Shown here: positions 11,406-22,111 of the stretch, piece by piece
Position numbering within the stretch: position 1 is the first letter of the stretch
Layout of the letters: every line of letters starts with the position of its first letter
Assembly: GCA_963853835.1 (NCBI GenBank)
Contig: OY970824.1
Location: forward strand, 73,418,372-73,482,371
Reading direction: 5' to 3'
DNA: 64,000 nucleotides
From: Calendula officinalis
Taxonomy: Eukaryota; Streptophyta; Magnoliopsida; Asterales; Asteraceae
Translations under genes and position numbers: made by a program
Notes under the pieces: model-generated
The model's input: the letters and a program-made list of their open reading frames with translations, nothing else
Databases searched by the model: none
Told to the model about the DNA's origin: nothing

Positions 11406-12051
11406 TAGAATTATTTATATTTTCAATTAATGTTCCTGCATCTTTTTTTCCTACTGGAACAGAACCACTAGACCCCCTTCTTCACAGTTTTGAAGAAATC
11501 CATGGACCTACATATCCATAGGGCCACTACACCAAGCCCCCAACCGAGACTATTCCACCCCAATTTGGAGACTATATTCCACCCAATTTGGATCCATGTT
11601 GAATCCAAAAATACGATTGTACGTGCTTTTTGAAATTCAAATTCCAATTGGGACCTTCCAAACATTAATTTTGAAAATCCGAATCAATTGATCCGTGAAT
11701 TAATTGTGAACGAATCAATTGCTGTGAAGTAATTCCACTAGCACCATCCAAACGTTAATTTGTTGTGACCTGCTGTTCTTGAATTCCGAACAGTTTAGCG
11801 GAGGATTACTCGAATAATATAAATTCACCACCATCACGAATTGAATTGATTCGAGATTACCATTCGTAATTAATTGAAAACATAAATCATTATTTCGAAG
11901 GGTAAATGGCAAACGTCTGATTGGAACAAATGCTTAATGACAAACAAGGTCTTCATGACGAAAATGTCTGACTCAAAAAGTGCTTAAACTCCAATAAATG
12001 TCTGAACTCGGATATTTTTTGTTATTATTATTTTTTTTTTTGAACGGCTAG

Positions 12052-12195
12052 TTAGTAAGTTAGTGGTTCGAGCCTAGACAGTGACATCCACAAGGGGCAG
12101 TATGCCTTCCCTCGAACCTTCCACCTTTTTGTCCACGACGGGACTTGAAAGAGTAGGTCATGGGCAACATCTTAAATCCTCCTCGGATATTAGTT
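12052..12195 (-). mobile_element. tRNA-derived SINE, copy 1
   Basis: Homologous to 16,483-16,622. The plus strand reads 'gtccacgacgggacttgaaa' and 'atccacaagggg'. The minus strand therefore carries a B-box-like TTTCAAGTCCCG. The A-box end is decayed in this copy. Confidence 0.5.
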
Positions 12196-12339
12196 CAAAT
12201 ATTTTTGTTACATTCGAGTTTGTTCATCAGATCAGCAAGAAATGCATTGGATCGTAAAATTCACTAAATTGGCGAACTGGTCTTAAAGACCATTTTAAAT
12301 ATTGAAAGTAACGATGGTATATTGGTATTCCACATAAGA

Positions 12340-12970
12340 CACAAACTTTGTTCCTTGACTCGGGTGCTGTTTGTTTTTTCAGAGTAAAAATATCTGTTGT
12401 CTGCGGACCACATTTGCCAGCTGTTGCAGCTTCTGAAATGGACCAAATGTCTGCAGTCTGCAAGAACACTATTGTTTGTTTTTTAACATCCGCAGTCTGC
12501 TTAAATAAACTGAAATTTAAAATATACTTCATCTTGCAACATTGATTAATATAATAATATTTATAATTTAAATTTAATAATATATATTATTATCTAATAA
12601 TATAATAATATTAATTAATATAGTAATATTATATATTAACATAATAATAAAATATATTAATATATATTATAATAATATTAATATTAATTAATATATAATA
12701 ATAATAATATTAATATATATAATAATAATATTAATTAATATAATAATATTATATATTAACATATTAATAATATATATTAATATAATAATAATATTAATTA
12801 AGTTTGGAGATGTTTTTTTTAAGTTTGGAAGACCCAACAAGCTAATGTTCAAGTATTCCTGGGGAAGACCTTAGGCAGACAATATAAAGTCTGCGAGCTT
12901 CCGAAAAACAAACATCTGCGCAAGCCTTTTTCTGCGTGTGGTCTACGCCGTGAAGACAAAAGACCTCAGG
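12340..12970. repeat. AT-rich block flanked by CTGCAG/GTCTGC-rich ends
   Basis: Between about 12,545 and 12,800 the sequence is almost only A and T in TAATAT-like units. On both sides lie stretches rich in 'tctgc' and 'gtctgc' (12,380-12,505 and 12,885-12,945). This suggests the remains of a terminal-repeat element around an expanded AT microsatellite. I could not define ends or a target duplication. Confidence 0.45.
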
Positions 12971-13542
12971 AAAACTTTTTGTCAATAAACAACCAGCACC
13001 TTGGTTTAGTATGGTTTATGGTATTTTCTAAATATTTTTTCTTTCTACAAATTTTCACTTCTTTTATTAAATCGCGTGAAATTGATGATGTTCGTCAATC
13101 ATTTGTTAAGTTTTTTTAAAGTATAGAAAAAATTAGGTTAAAATTCCTAAAAATAGAACCATTTCATTTGTCATATCGAGATTACTTTGAAATATTAAGA
13201 ATATTATTTCTCTAAAATAACTAAATAAGTGTGTAAATTAATTAACAACGATATGTTCACGTGTCATACGTGTACAAAAGCGATCTCATGGTCGAAGAGG
13301 ACGAGCATGTATCCATTCATGGCTTTATTAACTAAAAGAGAGTAGTGCCAATAAGCCAATAACTACTCAACAAAAAAAACATAAAGGTTTTTTTAACGTC
13401 GATCAGGACACACACCATCTAAACTATCCGAAATCTACAATATTTTATTCATAACAGGACTCAAACTCATGACCACAATGTCAATGACGAGCACCTTCCA
13501 ACACCTAGTATGAATGTAAAAGATATTTTCTACTTTGAAGAA

Positions 13543-15353
13543 TTATTTTTCGAATAAATGCTTTATGGGCACAAGGCGCAGTGGAAATTTCTTACGGACA
13601 ACCAGGGTACCATCCTCTTGCATGTCTAAATCACCCTTCTTCTCTCCCTGAGGAGCATCCCAATCAAACCAATAAAGAAGGTTTGCTATTGTGAATTCCA
13701 CTGTTGTTGGAGCAGTGTTCATTGCTGGACAGGATCTTCTCCCCCCTCCAAAGGGGACGAGTTCAAAATTCCCCCCTCCAAAATCAACCTCAAGATTTTC
13801 AAATCTTTTTGGGTAGAACTCAGCCGCATTCTCCCCCCATGTCTTTGGATCTCTTCCTATCGCCCACGCATTTATTAGAACAGTCGTCTTAGGATATACG
13901 TCATAACCGCCAACCTTGCAATGATTTAAGCTTTCATGCGGGATCAACAATGGCGCAGGTGGATGCAATCGTAGCGTCTCTTTCACTACCATTTTCAGAT
14001 ATTTCATTTTTGTGATATCCAATTCACCTACTTCTTCTATTTTTCCAGTACAATTTCGGATTTCACTTTGCAACTTTTGCATCACTTTTGCGTTCCTAGT
14101 GATCTCGGACATTGCCCACACCATTGTCACAACTGTCGTATCAATTCCCCCTGTTAATACATCCTGAAAGCTTATTTACATTAGTTGCATAATATATATT
14201 CCCCCTGTCACAAATTTATTGTCCACTATAAAAAAGCACACAGTTTAAAAAAAACACATTAATTATACTATATCACCAACCAAATTTTTTCTTTCCCACT
14301 TAAATGTTTTTTGATTGGTTGAAATTTAGGAAATACAGTTTTTATGGGATAAACTAAAATAGTATACTAGACTATAAAAATGGGACATAATGAGTACATA
14401 TTTGCATAAATAACTGTTTTGTTTCTTACCATTACAAGCGCTTTCATGTCTTCTTTAGTCAAACGATATCCATTAGCATTCTCTTTCGAATATAAATCAA
14501 CTAAAGTATGAAGAAAATCCTTTTCGTCATCACTTATTTCTTCAAATCTATGATTGTGATGTTCATTGATAATGGTATCGACGTAGTCATCAAGATTACT
14601 AAAGCATTTCTCCAGCTTACCATTCCACCCACTAAAATGGTCAATAATTCGACCTAACCATGGAAAAGAATCACCAACCGACCCATTAAACATTTCGAGA
14701 GCTTCATCAATCATCACTTCCCATGACGGACCCTTAAGCGGTTGTTGTCTATACTTGTTACCAAACGCCGCCTTACACACCACCCCCTTCACTAATGCTA
14801 AAAACATATCACTTAGGTTAGCCGCATTATTTGATGAATGTGACGATAAAGTAGAAACCATGCTCTCTATCTCTTTCACCAACACGTGGTTAAACAATTT
14901 AGCTTTCTTGGGACCGAGGAACTCGGATACCAAAATCTTCCGCATTTCCCTCCAATGACTACTGTGTGGCGAGAAAGCAATGTCCAAGAAGTTGTACGTT
15001 AGTCGCTTGAAGGCTTGAAACATCGGGCGGGAAGAAAATATGTGATCTTGAATTTTCAAGATTTGTTTAGCCATGTCCGGAGAAGATATGACAAGGAACG
15101 GTTTTGAACCAATATGAATTATCATAAGGGGACCATATTGTTTGGAAAGTTGACATAGGGCTTGATGACGAGGTTTTCCTAATAGTTGATGCAAGTTTCC
15201 GATTATGGGAAGTTTTGGTGGGTTTGGAGGAAGCTTCGAGACAGCCACGGATGACGGCCTATTTGATCTTAGAGTATATAGAAAGATGCACAACATGAGG
15301 AGAAGTGATATTGTTGTAAGAAGCCATGAAGGGAACATGGTGAAGATGTCCAT
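13543..15353 (-). CDS. Cytochrome P450, CYP71 clan (CYP-2)
   Basis: Exon 1 is 15353-14430 (308 codons) and exon 2 is 14163-13543 (206 aa plus stop), giving 514 aa. I chose the ATG at 15353 because MDIFTMFPSWLL aligns with the start of CYP-1; an in-frame ATG six codons upstream exists. The membrane anchor, hinge KLPPNPPKLPIIGN, intact C-helix HWREMRK, I-helix TGGIDTT, KETLR, and haem loop FGGGRRSCPA (Cys 453) are all present. The PERF motif reads PKRF. The 266-bp intron is enlarged by a Stowaway MITE (14,199-14,394). No frame break is seen, so this copy is probably functional. It would act at the ER as a monooxygenase of unknown substrate. Exon lengths and intron phase match CYP-1, as expected for tandem duplicates. 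Confidence 0.93.
14199..14394. mobile_element. Stowaway-type MITE in the CYP-2 intron
   Basis: TTCCCCCTGTCACAAATTTA at the left, and a right end of TGGGACATAATGAG, with TA duplications. It accounts for nearly all of the extra length of this intron over the 77-bp intron of CYP-1 and lies clear of both splice sites. Confidence 0.8.
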
Positions 15354-15404
15354 GTGAATGTGATTGGTCAAATTTAGTGGTGGTATTCCAAGTAAAAAAC
15401 ATTT

Positions 15405-15413
15405 CCATTTATA
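15405..15413 (-). promoter_or_regulatory. TATA box of CYP-2
   Basis: TATAAATGG lies about 55 bp upstream of the ATG on the minus strand, in the context GAAGCCTC shared with CYP-1. Confidence 0.65.
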
Positions 15414-16117
15414 GAGGCTTCAAAATCTATATGGTGATCACCTGGTAGTAAGGGTGTCCTAAATAATCTTCTAAATGTCACGATTAGTATCACTTTCTTA
15501 TGTAAACATTTTATTAAAATATGGTAATGACCATGATAATGGTCAATTCATATATATCACGAATGAAATTCTGCCACCCTAGGGGAGTCCGTTATAAACA
15601 CGAGTATCTTTTTTTTAAGAGTAAATTACAGAAATTGTCCTTGTGGTATACTGGATTCTGCGTTTTTGTCCCTATATCTTTTTCTGTTTTTAGTCCCTGT
15701 AAAATTTTAGAGTATGCATTTTTATCCTTCCGTCCAAATTCCTACGTTAACTAACCCCACATGCTAAGCATGTGAAGGTATTTTGGTCATTTTCCCCCTA
15801 TCATCTTCATCCTCACAAAACCTGCAAAATCAACAAAGAGTATTTCTTTTTTACAATTTATTTTGTCAAAAATAAAATCATCAATATCTCCAAAGTTACT
15901 AACGTATTGATGAATATGTATCATTATTCATGTGTATCTTGCTTTTAGGATTTTTAATGCCCCTTTCTAAAACCCAAAAAATCTTTCACTAACCAGATCC
16001 TCTCTCCTCTACCTCTCTTTTTCTTCATCTTCTCAAGCTCAAGTTGAGTTTTTTTTAAACAAAGTCAACCTCCGATCGTCTTCTCCGGTAGTTCCGGCAA
16101 CCTTTCGATTGCATAAT

Positions 16118-16235
16118 GCGATTTACAGATCTGGGTTTATAGATCTGGGAAACCTTTCTTCTCCGACTACAACGATTTATAGATCTGGATTTACAGATCT
16201 CGGTTTACAGATCTGCGATTTATAGATCTGGGTTT
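16118..16235 (+). repeat. Tandem 'tAGATCTGggttta' repeats
   Basis: About seven units containing AGATCTG alternate with 'gtttaca' or 'atttata' spacers within the long-TIR element. AGATCT is itself palindromic. Irregular spacing suggests an old array. Confidence 0.65.
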
Positions 16236-16482
16236 ACAGGATCGTAATTTTGTTTTCGACTACAATGATTACTTTATAGATCTTGAAGATTTTGAAGATT
16301 CTGAAATCCAATGAAATCTTACTTTACAGATATGCGATTTATGATCTGGGTTTTGAAAAACGGTTTTTAAAAATTGCGATTTTGAAGATTCTGTAATCCA
16401 CTGAAATCCACAATGGTGATTTTTGATATTGATTTTGAAATCCACAAATGGTGATTTTGATTTTGATTCTAGGTTAGAGGTT

Positions 16483-16622
16483 CGAGATATCCACAAGGGA
16501 CAGTACGCCTTTTATTCAAACCTTCTACCTATTTGTCCACGACGAGACTTGAAATCATAACCTATAAGTCATAGGCAACACCTTAAACTTTCCTCCAATA
16601 CCACTAGGCTACAAGTCTTGTG
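16483..16622 (-). mobile_element. tRNA-derived SINE, copy 2 (nested)
   Basis: The minus strand reads TGTAGCCTAGTGG (A-box-like) and, 60 bp on, ATTTCAAGTCTCG (B-box-like), the spacing of an internal pol III promoter. It is homologous to 12,052-12,195 and nested in the long-TIR element. Confidence 0.6.
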
Positions 16623-17592
16623 TTTGAATGCATTCATATTTTTGGATTTAATTTTGTATTTTTTTAATTTTAAGATGAAGAATTTTTAGAGAAGAGGGAG
16701 TGAATGAAGATGACTGGTAGGAGATGTAAAACACATGAAAGTTTATCTTCAAGAATATAAATAAAGAGGAAGAAAATGAAAAAGAAAGAGATAATAAGAA
16801 AAATTAAAAGGAAAAAAGAAAAGGAAAAAGACGAAAATACCCTTTTTGGCATTTCACAATAGTTAATGGAGAAAATTGGACGGAATGATATAAAAGTGAA
16901 ATCTAAAAAAGTTTAGGAACAAAAAACCTGAAAAAAAAAAGTATAAGAACAAAAACGTAGAATCAAGTATACTATAGGGACAATTTTTATAATTTACTTT
17001 TTATTTTAATGATAAGGTTTCAAGCGAAGTAATTGTTTTCAAAAAATGGTTTTTTTTCAAATGATTTTTTTTGAACGAAGTTTATAAAAAATTAGCAAAT
17101 GCTAGAAAAGGAAACTATTACATAATAGAAATGTTATATATATAAATGTTATATATAGGATTTTCTCCAAATGATTTGGTTAATTAAACAAATTCATTGA
17201 AAACCTTGTGCTTGGTGATTATCAAATTAAGTTAAATATCAAATGTCATTTTATAGATTGTTTATTAATCGTATAAAGATTTTGTTGGTAAATAGTCGAT
17301 ATCATATATCTTTTGCAATTGCATAACCTAAATTACTAGTAGAACGGATTTATGGTGCTCACAAGTTTGAAATTTTGATTTTGTTAAATTAAATTAAATT
17401 TAATCTGGAATACCTTTAAAATAATTGCTGATGGTGAGATATATATATATTTTTACTTATATCGCTATTTTGAAGTTCTTATTATCATGTTATTGTGAAT
17501 AGCATGTACACATATAATGTAACAGTGAGTCCTAAAAAATATTGAGTATTAATTTTTGTCATCTTAAAAACATAAGTTTTATTATAAACTTA

Positions 17593-17807
17593 GGTGTTGT
17601 TTGGTAGTATCTGAATGACTAAGATCTGAATGATGCAGAGGTCTGAATGATTCAAACTTACCCTTACATCTGTCCGATTAAGAGGCAGAACATGTTCAAT
17701 TTCCGATTCAGAGACTGATTAAGAGGTCTTACCAAACACTCTGAATCTGTCTGATTAAGAAGGTGTCATCTTATCTGAATTATTAAAAGATTTACGAAAT
17801 AGCACCT
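17593..17807. mobile_element. Tourist-like (PIF/Harbinger) MITE
   Basis: Ends GGTGTTGTTT and AAATAGCACC are inverted repeats with two mismatches. The target duplication is TTA (17,590-17,592 and 17,808-17,810). Interior has 'ctgaatga' repeats, no ORF. Confidence 0.65.
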
Positions 17808-18168
17808 TAATTTGACTGTTATGTTTTATTTATCTATCCCTATGCATTTGATTTCTATGGATCACAAGATTATTGCTTTGCAGGTCAACATCCCTACAAA
17901 TTCTTCCTTCTAACTTCCGTTTGCTTTATGTGGTATGTACATTATAAAAAAGTAAATTTTGTTTCTAATGGGGATGGTGAATTGGTGATGGTGTAGATGA
18001 TAGTAATGATTTTGATGGGTGATAAATAAGGAGTGATATTGATACCACATAAATTAATTCCTCTATTACACATTATGCTTTAACATAATTGTATAGTCTG
18101 TTTTAAACTTTATACAGTGTGGTATGAGAAGTGATTTTTGTGATATGAAGATAGAGAGTAAAAAAAAC
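17808..18168. other. no gene seen
   Basis: AT-rich spacer between two MITEs. No supported feature. Confidence 0.5.
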
Positions 18169-18626
18169 TAGGGGTGAGCATAAAAACCGAAAAACCGAAC
18201 CGAAACCGAAAAAAACCACACCGAAAAACTGAACCATTTGAAAAATCGATGTGGACGCTTTTTATTTTTTGAAAAACCGAATGTTTGGGGCGGTTTTTGG
18301 GTGCGTACGGAAAACCGAACCGAAAAAACCGCCCGCCCCGCCATATATATATATTACAAATTTTGTTAAAATATTTTTATATTTATAATAAATTTGATCC
18401 TTAACTATTTAAAAGAAAGTTTTAAGTATATCATTTGTAATTTTTCACATGTTTTACTCCAATATTTTTCAAGTCTTATAGCTGTATAAATACTAAAGTT
18501 TGAATCAAAACTTTTAAGTTAACAAAATTTGTAAATTTGAAAGAAACTAAAAAACCGAAAGAAAAAAAAACCGAAACCGAACCACTTTAGTTAAAAACCG
18601 TCCCAACCCGCTCATGTTCACCCTTA
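18169..18626. mobile_element. hAT-type non-autonomous element (ACCGAAACCG ends)
   Basis: Begins TAGGGGTGAGCA and ends TGTTCACCCTTA with the 8-bp duplication AAAAAAAC (18,161-18,168 and 18,627-18,634). Sub-terminal ends carry repeats of 'aaccgaaaccg'. Related in design to elements at 20.7, 33.2 and 40.9 kb. No ORF. Confidence 0.8.
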
Positions 18627-18752
18627 AAAAAAACATACCATTCCATATATGGTAAGTAGTACGTACGTGCTTTATATCTATCTATTTTATCATTTTTCTT
18701 GGAAAACGTGTGCCGTATATCTTAGCATATTACCCGTAATAACATTTATGAG

Positions 18753-19113
18753 TGTTGAGTATTGTCCCACATTAGACAAATAACAAACATGTAACGTGCT
18801 TATAAAGGTTCTGGGCTACTACTCTTACAACCAATTGGTTTTAAGATGGAACTCCACAAACTTACATGGTATCAGAGCCACGGCTCACCCGTGGTTGGTC
18901 AAACGGCCACACGGACTCCACGTATCCCATAAATATCCACGTGTTAGGCGCGAAAAAAATGACGTCACACGTGAGGGGGCGTGTTGAGTATTGGGGGCGT
19001 GTTAAGTATTGTCCCACATTGGACAAATAACAAACCTGTAATGTGCTTATAAAGGTTCTGGGCTACTCCTCTTACAACCAATTGGTTTTAAGATAGAACC
19101 CCACAAACTTACA
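18753..19113 (+). mobile_element. TRIM (miniature LTR retrotransposon)
   Basis: Two 114-bp LTRs (18,753-18,866 and 19,000-19,113) start TGTT and end TTACA. The initiator tRNA-Met primer site TGGTATCAGAGCC follows the first, and a G-rich polypurine tract precedes the second. The 5-bp duplication ATGAG (18,748-18,752 and 19,114-19,118) is perfect. Total 361 bp and non-coding. I count seven LTR differences. The polypurine tract plus the first bases of the LTR are duplicated at 18,974-18,992. Confidence 0.92.
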
Positions 19114-19217
19114 ATGAGGGAAGTGAATAGTTGATGAATAATTTTTTTTTAGACTAATTGATATTGATGTTTCTATTTATAAGCTCCGGTAACCGGTTAA
19201 TAACATATTAATTTATA

Positions 19218-19530
19218 CTTCCTCCAATTCAAAATAAGTGACAAACTTTGGATTTCATGATTTTTAAGACAAAAGATTATAATGATAATTAAATTAGATT
19301 AATTGGATGGTTAGTAAGGAATGAGTCTCACACCTTTTGAATAAAGTGAGATTAATGATGTTTAAAAGTAAAAAGTAAGGGTAAATGAGTCATTTCACTT
19401 TGTTAAAGTAGATAATTAGTGGGTGTGGATCCCATTATTTTTTGCAAAATAAAGTAATTTTTCAAAGTGTGTCACTTATTTTGAATCACACGAAAAAGGA
19501 AAGTGTGTCACTTATTTTGAATCGGATGAA
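19218..19530. mobile_element. Stowaway-type MITE
   Basis: Starts CTTCCTCCAATTCAAAATAA. The right end TTTTGAATCGGATGAA is preceded by a second copy of 'gtgtgtcacttattttgaat' 45 bp inward, so the right terminus is duplicated. Flanking TA at the left is clear, at the right approximate. Confidence 0.7.
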
Positions 19531-19551
19531 ATATATAATGTGTATTTTTAT

Positions 19552-19585
19552 AACCCGCTGTGAAGCGCGGGTTTTAATTCCTCGT
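19552..19585 (+). other. Candidate decayed Helitron 3' hairpin
   Basis: AACCCGC-TGTGAA-GCGCGGGTT forms a hairpin typical of plant Helitron 3' ends. It is followed after 8 bp by CTCGT where CTAGT would be expected. Low confidence because the terminal motif is altered. Confidence 0.35.
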
Positions 19586-19699
19586 ATACACTAATACACA
19601 TGCCCACTGGTAAGATTTTAGGTGTCTCTCCTGATAATTAATGTTTAGCAAAAAAAGAGTTCTTCCAACATATTACATGGATACTTCTGGCTTATATCT

Positions 19700-20130
19700 T
19701 TATCTTTATTTATATATATATGAGTGTATATATATTTCCAAGTCAACTTAACACTATAATAATTGTATAAACATGTCACACATGTACGCAGTTGAACGGG
19801 GCAAAAACACTCATGCTCGTGAGTCCACACAAGCAACCGTACACACAAATGTTATGTTAAATTGTTGAATTTTTAATAACTTTAATGTAAATTATAGGCC
19901 AAGGGTTGATGTATAAGTCAAAAAATTATTGCAACACCATTACGTTTCTATAATTACGTTTGATAATTGTATGCCATCATTAAATTCCTTGTAGTATATA
20001 GATTAGAACCCTTTTCTTGAACTTCTGGATAAAAGGTTGTCAAGTGCAGCCGTGCAGGGGTGTACCAGCTAGAAGTTCGGGAATGCCGGTGTTATTCCTT
20101 AATTTTTGAATAAAAGGGTAAATGTTTACA
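19700..20130 (+). repeat. Dispersed repeat, copy R2
   Basis: Homologous to R1 (2,648-3,450). It preserves the uninterrupted sites for the Copia element ('gagtgtatatata' near 19,715) and for the hAT MITE (ATTATAGG near 19,895). Confidence 0.7.
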
Positions 20131-20635
20131 CACAAAAAAAATAAAAATCGGTGGTACCCCTAAAAAAAGTTGGCTACCCTTCACTTGTAATTCTTACAAA
20201 AAAAAATCTAAATTTGAAAGCACAAAATTGGTAAACAAAAACTCATTTGCCAATTTAATCTAAAGTGGTTTTTTAGGTTACTAGTTAAAATTTGGTTGTT
20301 TTGAACAGTTTTCTAGGATTTGAAGTTTAAATGGAGATTCTAATATGAAAGAGCTGATCTAGTATCATTTCTGATCACTTTGGGGGTATCATTTCATCCA
20401 TAAAACTAAAAAATCGAAGGTAAATTCATCAATTTTTGTTAAACATGGTGTAAACCTAAAAATAAGCATTTTCTCTTATGTTTTTATCGATTTTATCAAA
20501 AAAAAAACGAAGTTGTCATTAAAAAGGTACAAATAGATTTTTTAAAATTAAAAAGCCGGTCATTTTACAACAAAAAATAATCATTCGATTTGGATAAAAT
20601 TTGAAGGAGTTCTTTATAATTAATGTTTAGCAAAA
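20131..20635. other. no gene seen
   Basis: AT-rich spacer between repeat copies. No supported feature. Confidence 0.4.
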
Positions 20636-20727
20636 AAGTTCTTCCAACATGTCACACATAAGGAGTGTGTATATATATGTCCAAGTCAACTTAACACTAT
20701 ATTTGTTGTATGAACATGTCACACATT

Positions 20728-21391
20728 TAGGATGTAATCGGGTCACGAACCGATCCAGATGGACTTGGACCCGAAATACCTGAGAACCGATTTAGAAGGA
20801 TTAGTAGACTAGAGAACCGAACCATTTTACATATTACGATCAGGTTCGGTTACGGGTTCGGTTCAGGTAAATCGGGTATAAACCCGATTGGAACCGAAAT
20901 AGTAATTACAACCATTTTTGGGTGTAATTTATATTCCATCTGTCCCATTTTTACTGTCCATGTTTCATTTTTTAAATGTCCCAAAATGACCGTCCACTTG
21001 AAAATTCAACCAATTAAAAAATACATAGGTGGTAAAGATAAAATTCTATTGGTTGCACAGTGTAATAAATGTATTTTTCTTAAACTGTGTGATTTTCAAA
21101 TATGGACAATAATTTTGGGACGGATGGAGTAATTATTTACAAATAACAATTGTTTAATTAATATGAACCAAACACTATTAATAGTATTATAGCACAACAA
21201 ATTTCAAGTACATAGTTAATTAATTTCGGTTCCGGTTCTGAAACCCGATTTGTTCTATACCCGATGTACCCGGACCCGAAGTACCCGATACCTGATTTCT
21301 CTAAAATGTTGAATCCGATACCCGAATCGATTTTTAGTAATCCGGTTCCAACCAGTACCGGTTCCGATTCGCTGCGGGTCCTGCACATGTA
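20728..21391. mobile_element. hAT-like non-autonomous element with nested MITE
   Basis: Ends TAGGATGTAATCGGGTC and GGGTCCTGCACATGTA are imperfect inverted repeats with sub-terminal 'ggttcggtt' and 'gaaccg' motifs, like the elements at 18.2, 33.2 and 40.9 kb. Comparison with R2 shows it is an insertion. The exact target duplication is blurred. A Stowaway (20,934-21,129) sits inside. Confidence 0.6.
20934..21129. mobile_element. Stowaway-type MITE (nested)
   Basis: Left end TTCCATCTGTCCCATTTTTA, right end TTTGGGACGGATGGAG, TA duplications. Same family and size as 3,638-3,832 and 14,199-14,394. Confidence 0.8.
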
Positions 21392-21599
21392 CTCAATTGA
21401 ACAAGGCTCCAAACACACATATTTATGAGTCAACACAAGCGATCGTACGCACCATTATTTCTATAACTAATGTTATTTATGAACTTTAATTAAATAGTAG
21501 GCCAAGGGTTGATAAAGTCAAAAAACTATTGCTGTACCCTTAAAAGAAGCAATGAAGCATTACTCAATCACATATAGTCATATTAGACATACATCTATG

Positions 21600-22111
21600 C
21601 AGGACTGGCCTTGAAGGGAGGTGTAGTAGGCTTGGGCCTACACCAAAAAAAAAAAATTGAGGGCCCATTTTTAATTTAGTTCCTTATATAATTTAAAAGC
21701 CACAAATAACCCTTAGTTATTTTATTCCCAAATTTGAGATGTACAAGATCAAAGCGTGGTGTACACCATTTCAATTTCACAAACAGTGTGGTTCACAAAC
21801 ACACAATATCTAAATTTTACTTAATGTTTTGACTTTTTTTTTAATTGAATTATAATTAGAGTTTCGAACCACTTATAAATTTATAATTTTAGGGTTTAAT
21901 TCAATGAGTTCAATTAAAAAAATACAAGTCTAGGGTAGATAGGGTCCAAAAACTCGACTATTCGGAGTTGATTTGTATTTTTGCCTCTAGAAACGCTAGA
22001 AGTGTCACATTTAAAGTAGAAACAATTAAATACACCTAGGGGTAGACAAATACGATAGGGGCCCAAAACCAGTGTTCGCCTATGAGCCTGACGAACTCAG
22101 GGCCGGCCCTG
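21600..22111 (+). mobile_element. hAT-type MITE (GGCC-rich ends), copy 2
   Basis: Ends CAGGACTGGCC and GGCCGGCCCTG, with the perfect 8-bp duplication CATCTATG (21,592-21,599 and 22,112-22,119). 512 bp, no ORF. Related to 2,782-3,241. Confidence 0.9.

Larger units (their letters stand above)
15621..16997. mobile_element. Long-TIR non-autonomous DNA element
   Basis: The left arm starting GTAAATTACAGAAATTGTCC is matched by the complement of the right arm (reading GTAAATTATAAAAATTGTCC) for more than 55 bp. It continues with gaps to about 110 bp, including 'ttccgtccaa'. The 1.4-kb element has no transposase. The interior holds a cluster of AGATCTG repeats and a nested SINE. A clear target duplication was not found, so Mutator-like is only a guess from arm length. 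Confidence 0.7.
20636..21599 (+). repeat. Dispersed repeat, copy R3, interrupted by an hAT-like element
   Basis: Shares 'gtccaagtcaacttaaca', 'aacatgtcacacat' and 'ggccaagggttgat' with R2. It is interrupted between 'cacacat' and 'gtactcaattgaac' by about 650 bp that R2 lacks. Confidence 0.65.

Noticed and set aside
12545..12800. AT-rich block as matrix attachment or origin
   Set aside because: It is explained by microsatellite-like TAATAT expansion; nothing specific supports function.
18796..18987. 63-codon plus-strand ORF
   Set aside because: It spans the LTR, primer site and polypurine tract of the TRIM, so it is chance coding.
21158..21436. 92-codon minus ORF
   Set aside because: Made from hAT-like arm repeats and the dispersed repeat R3.
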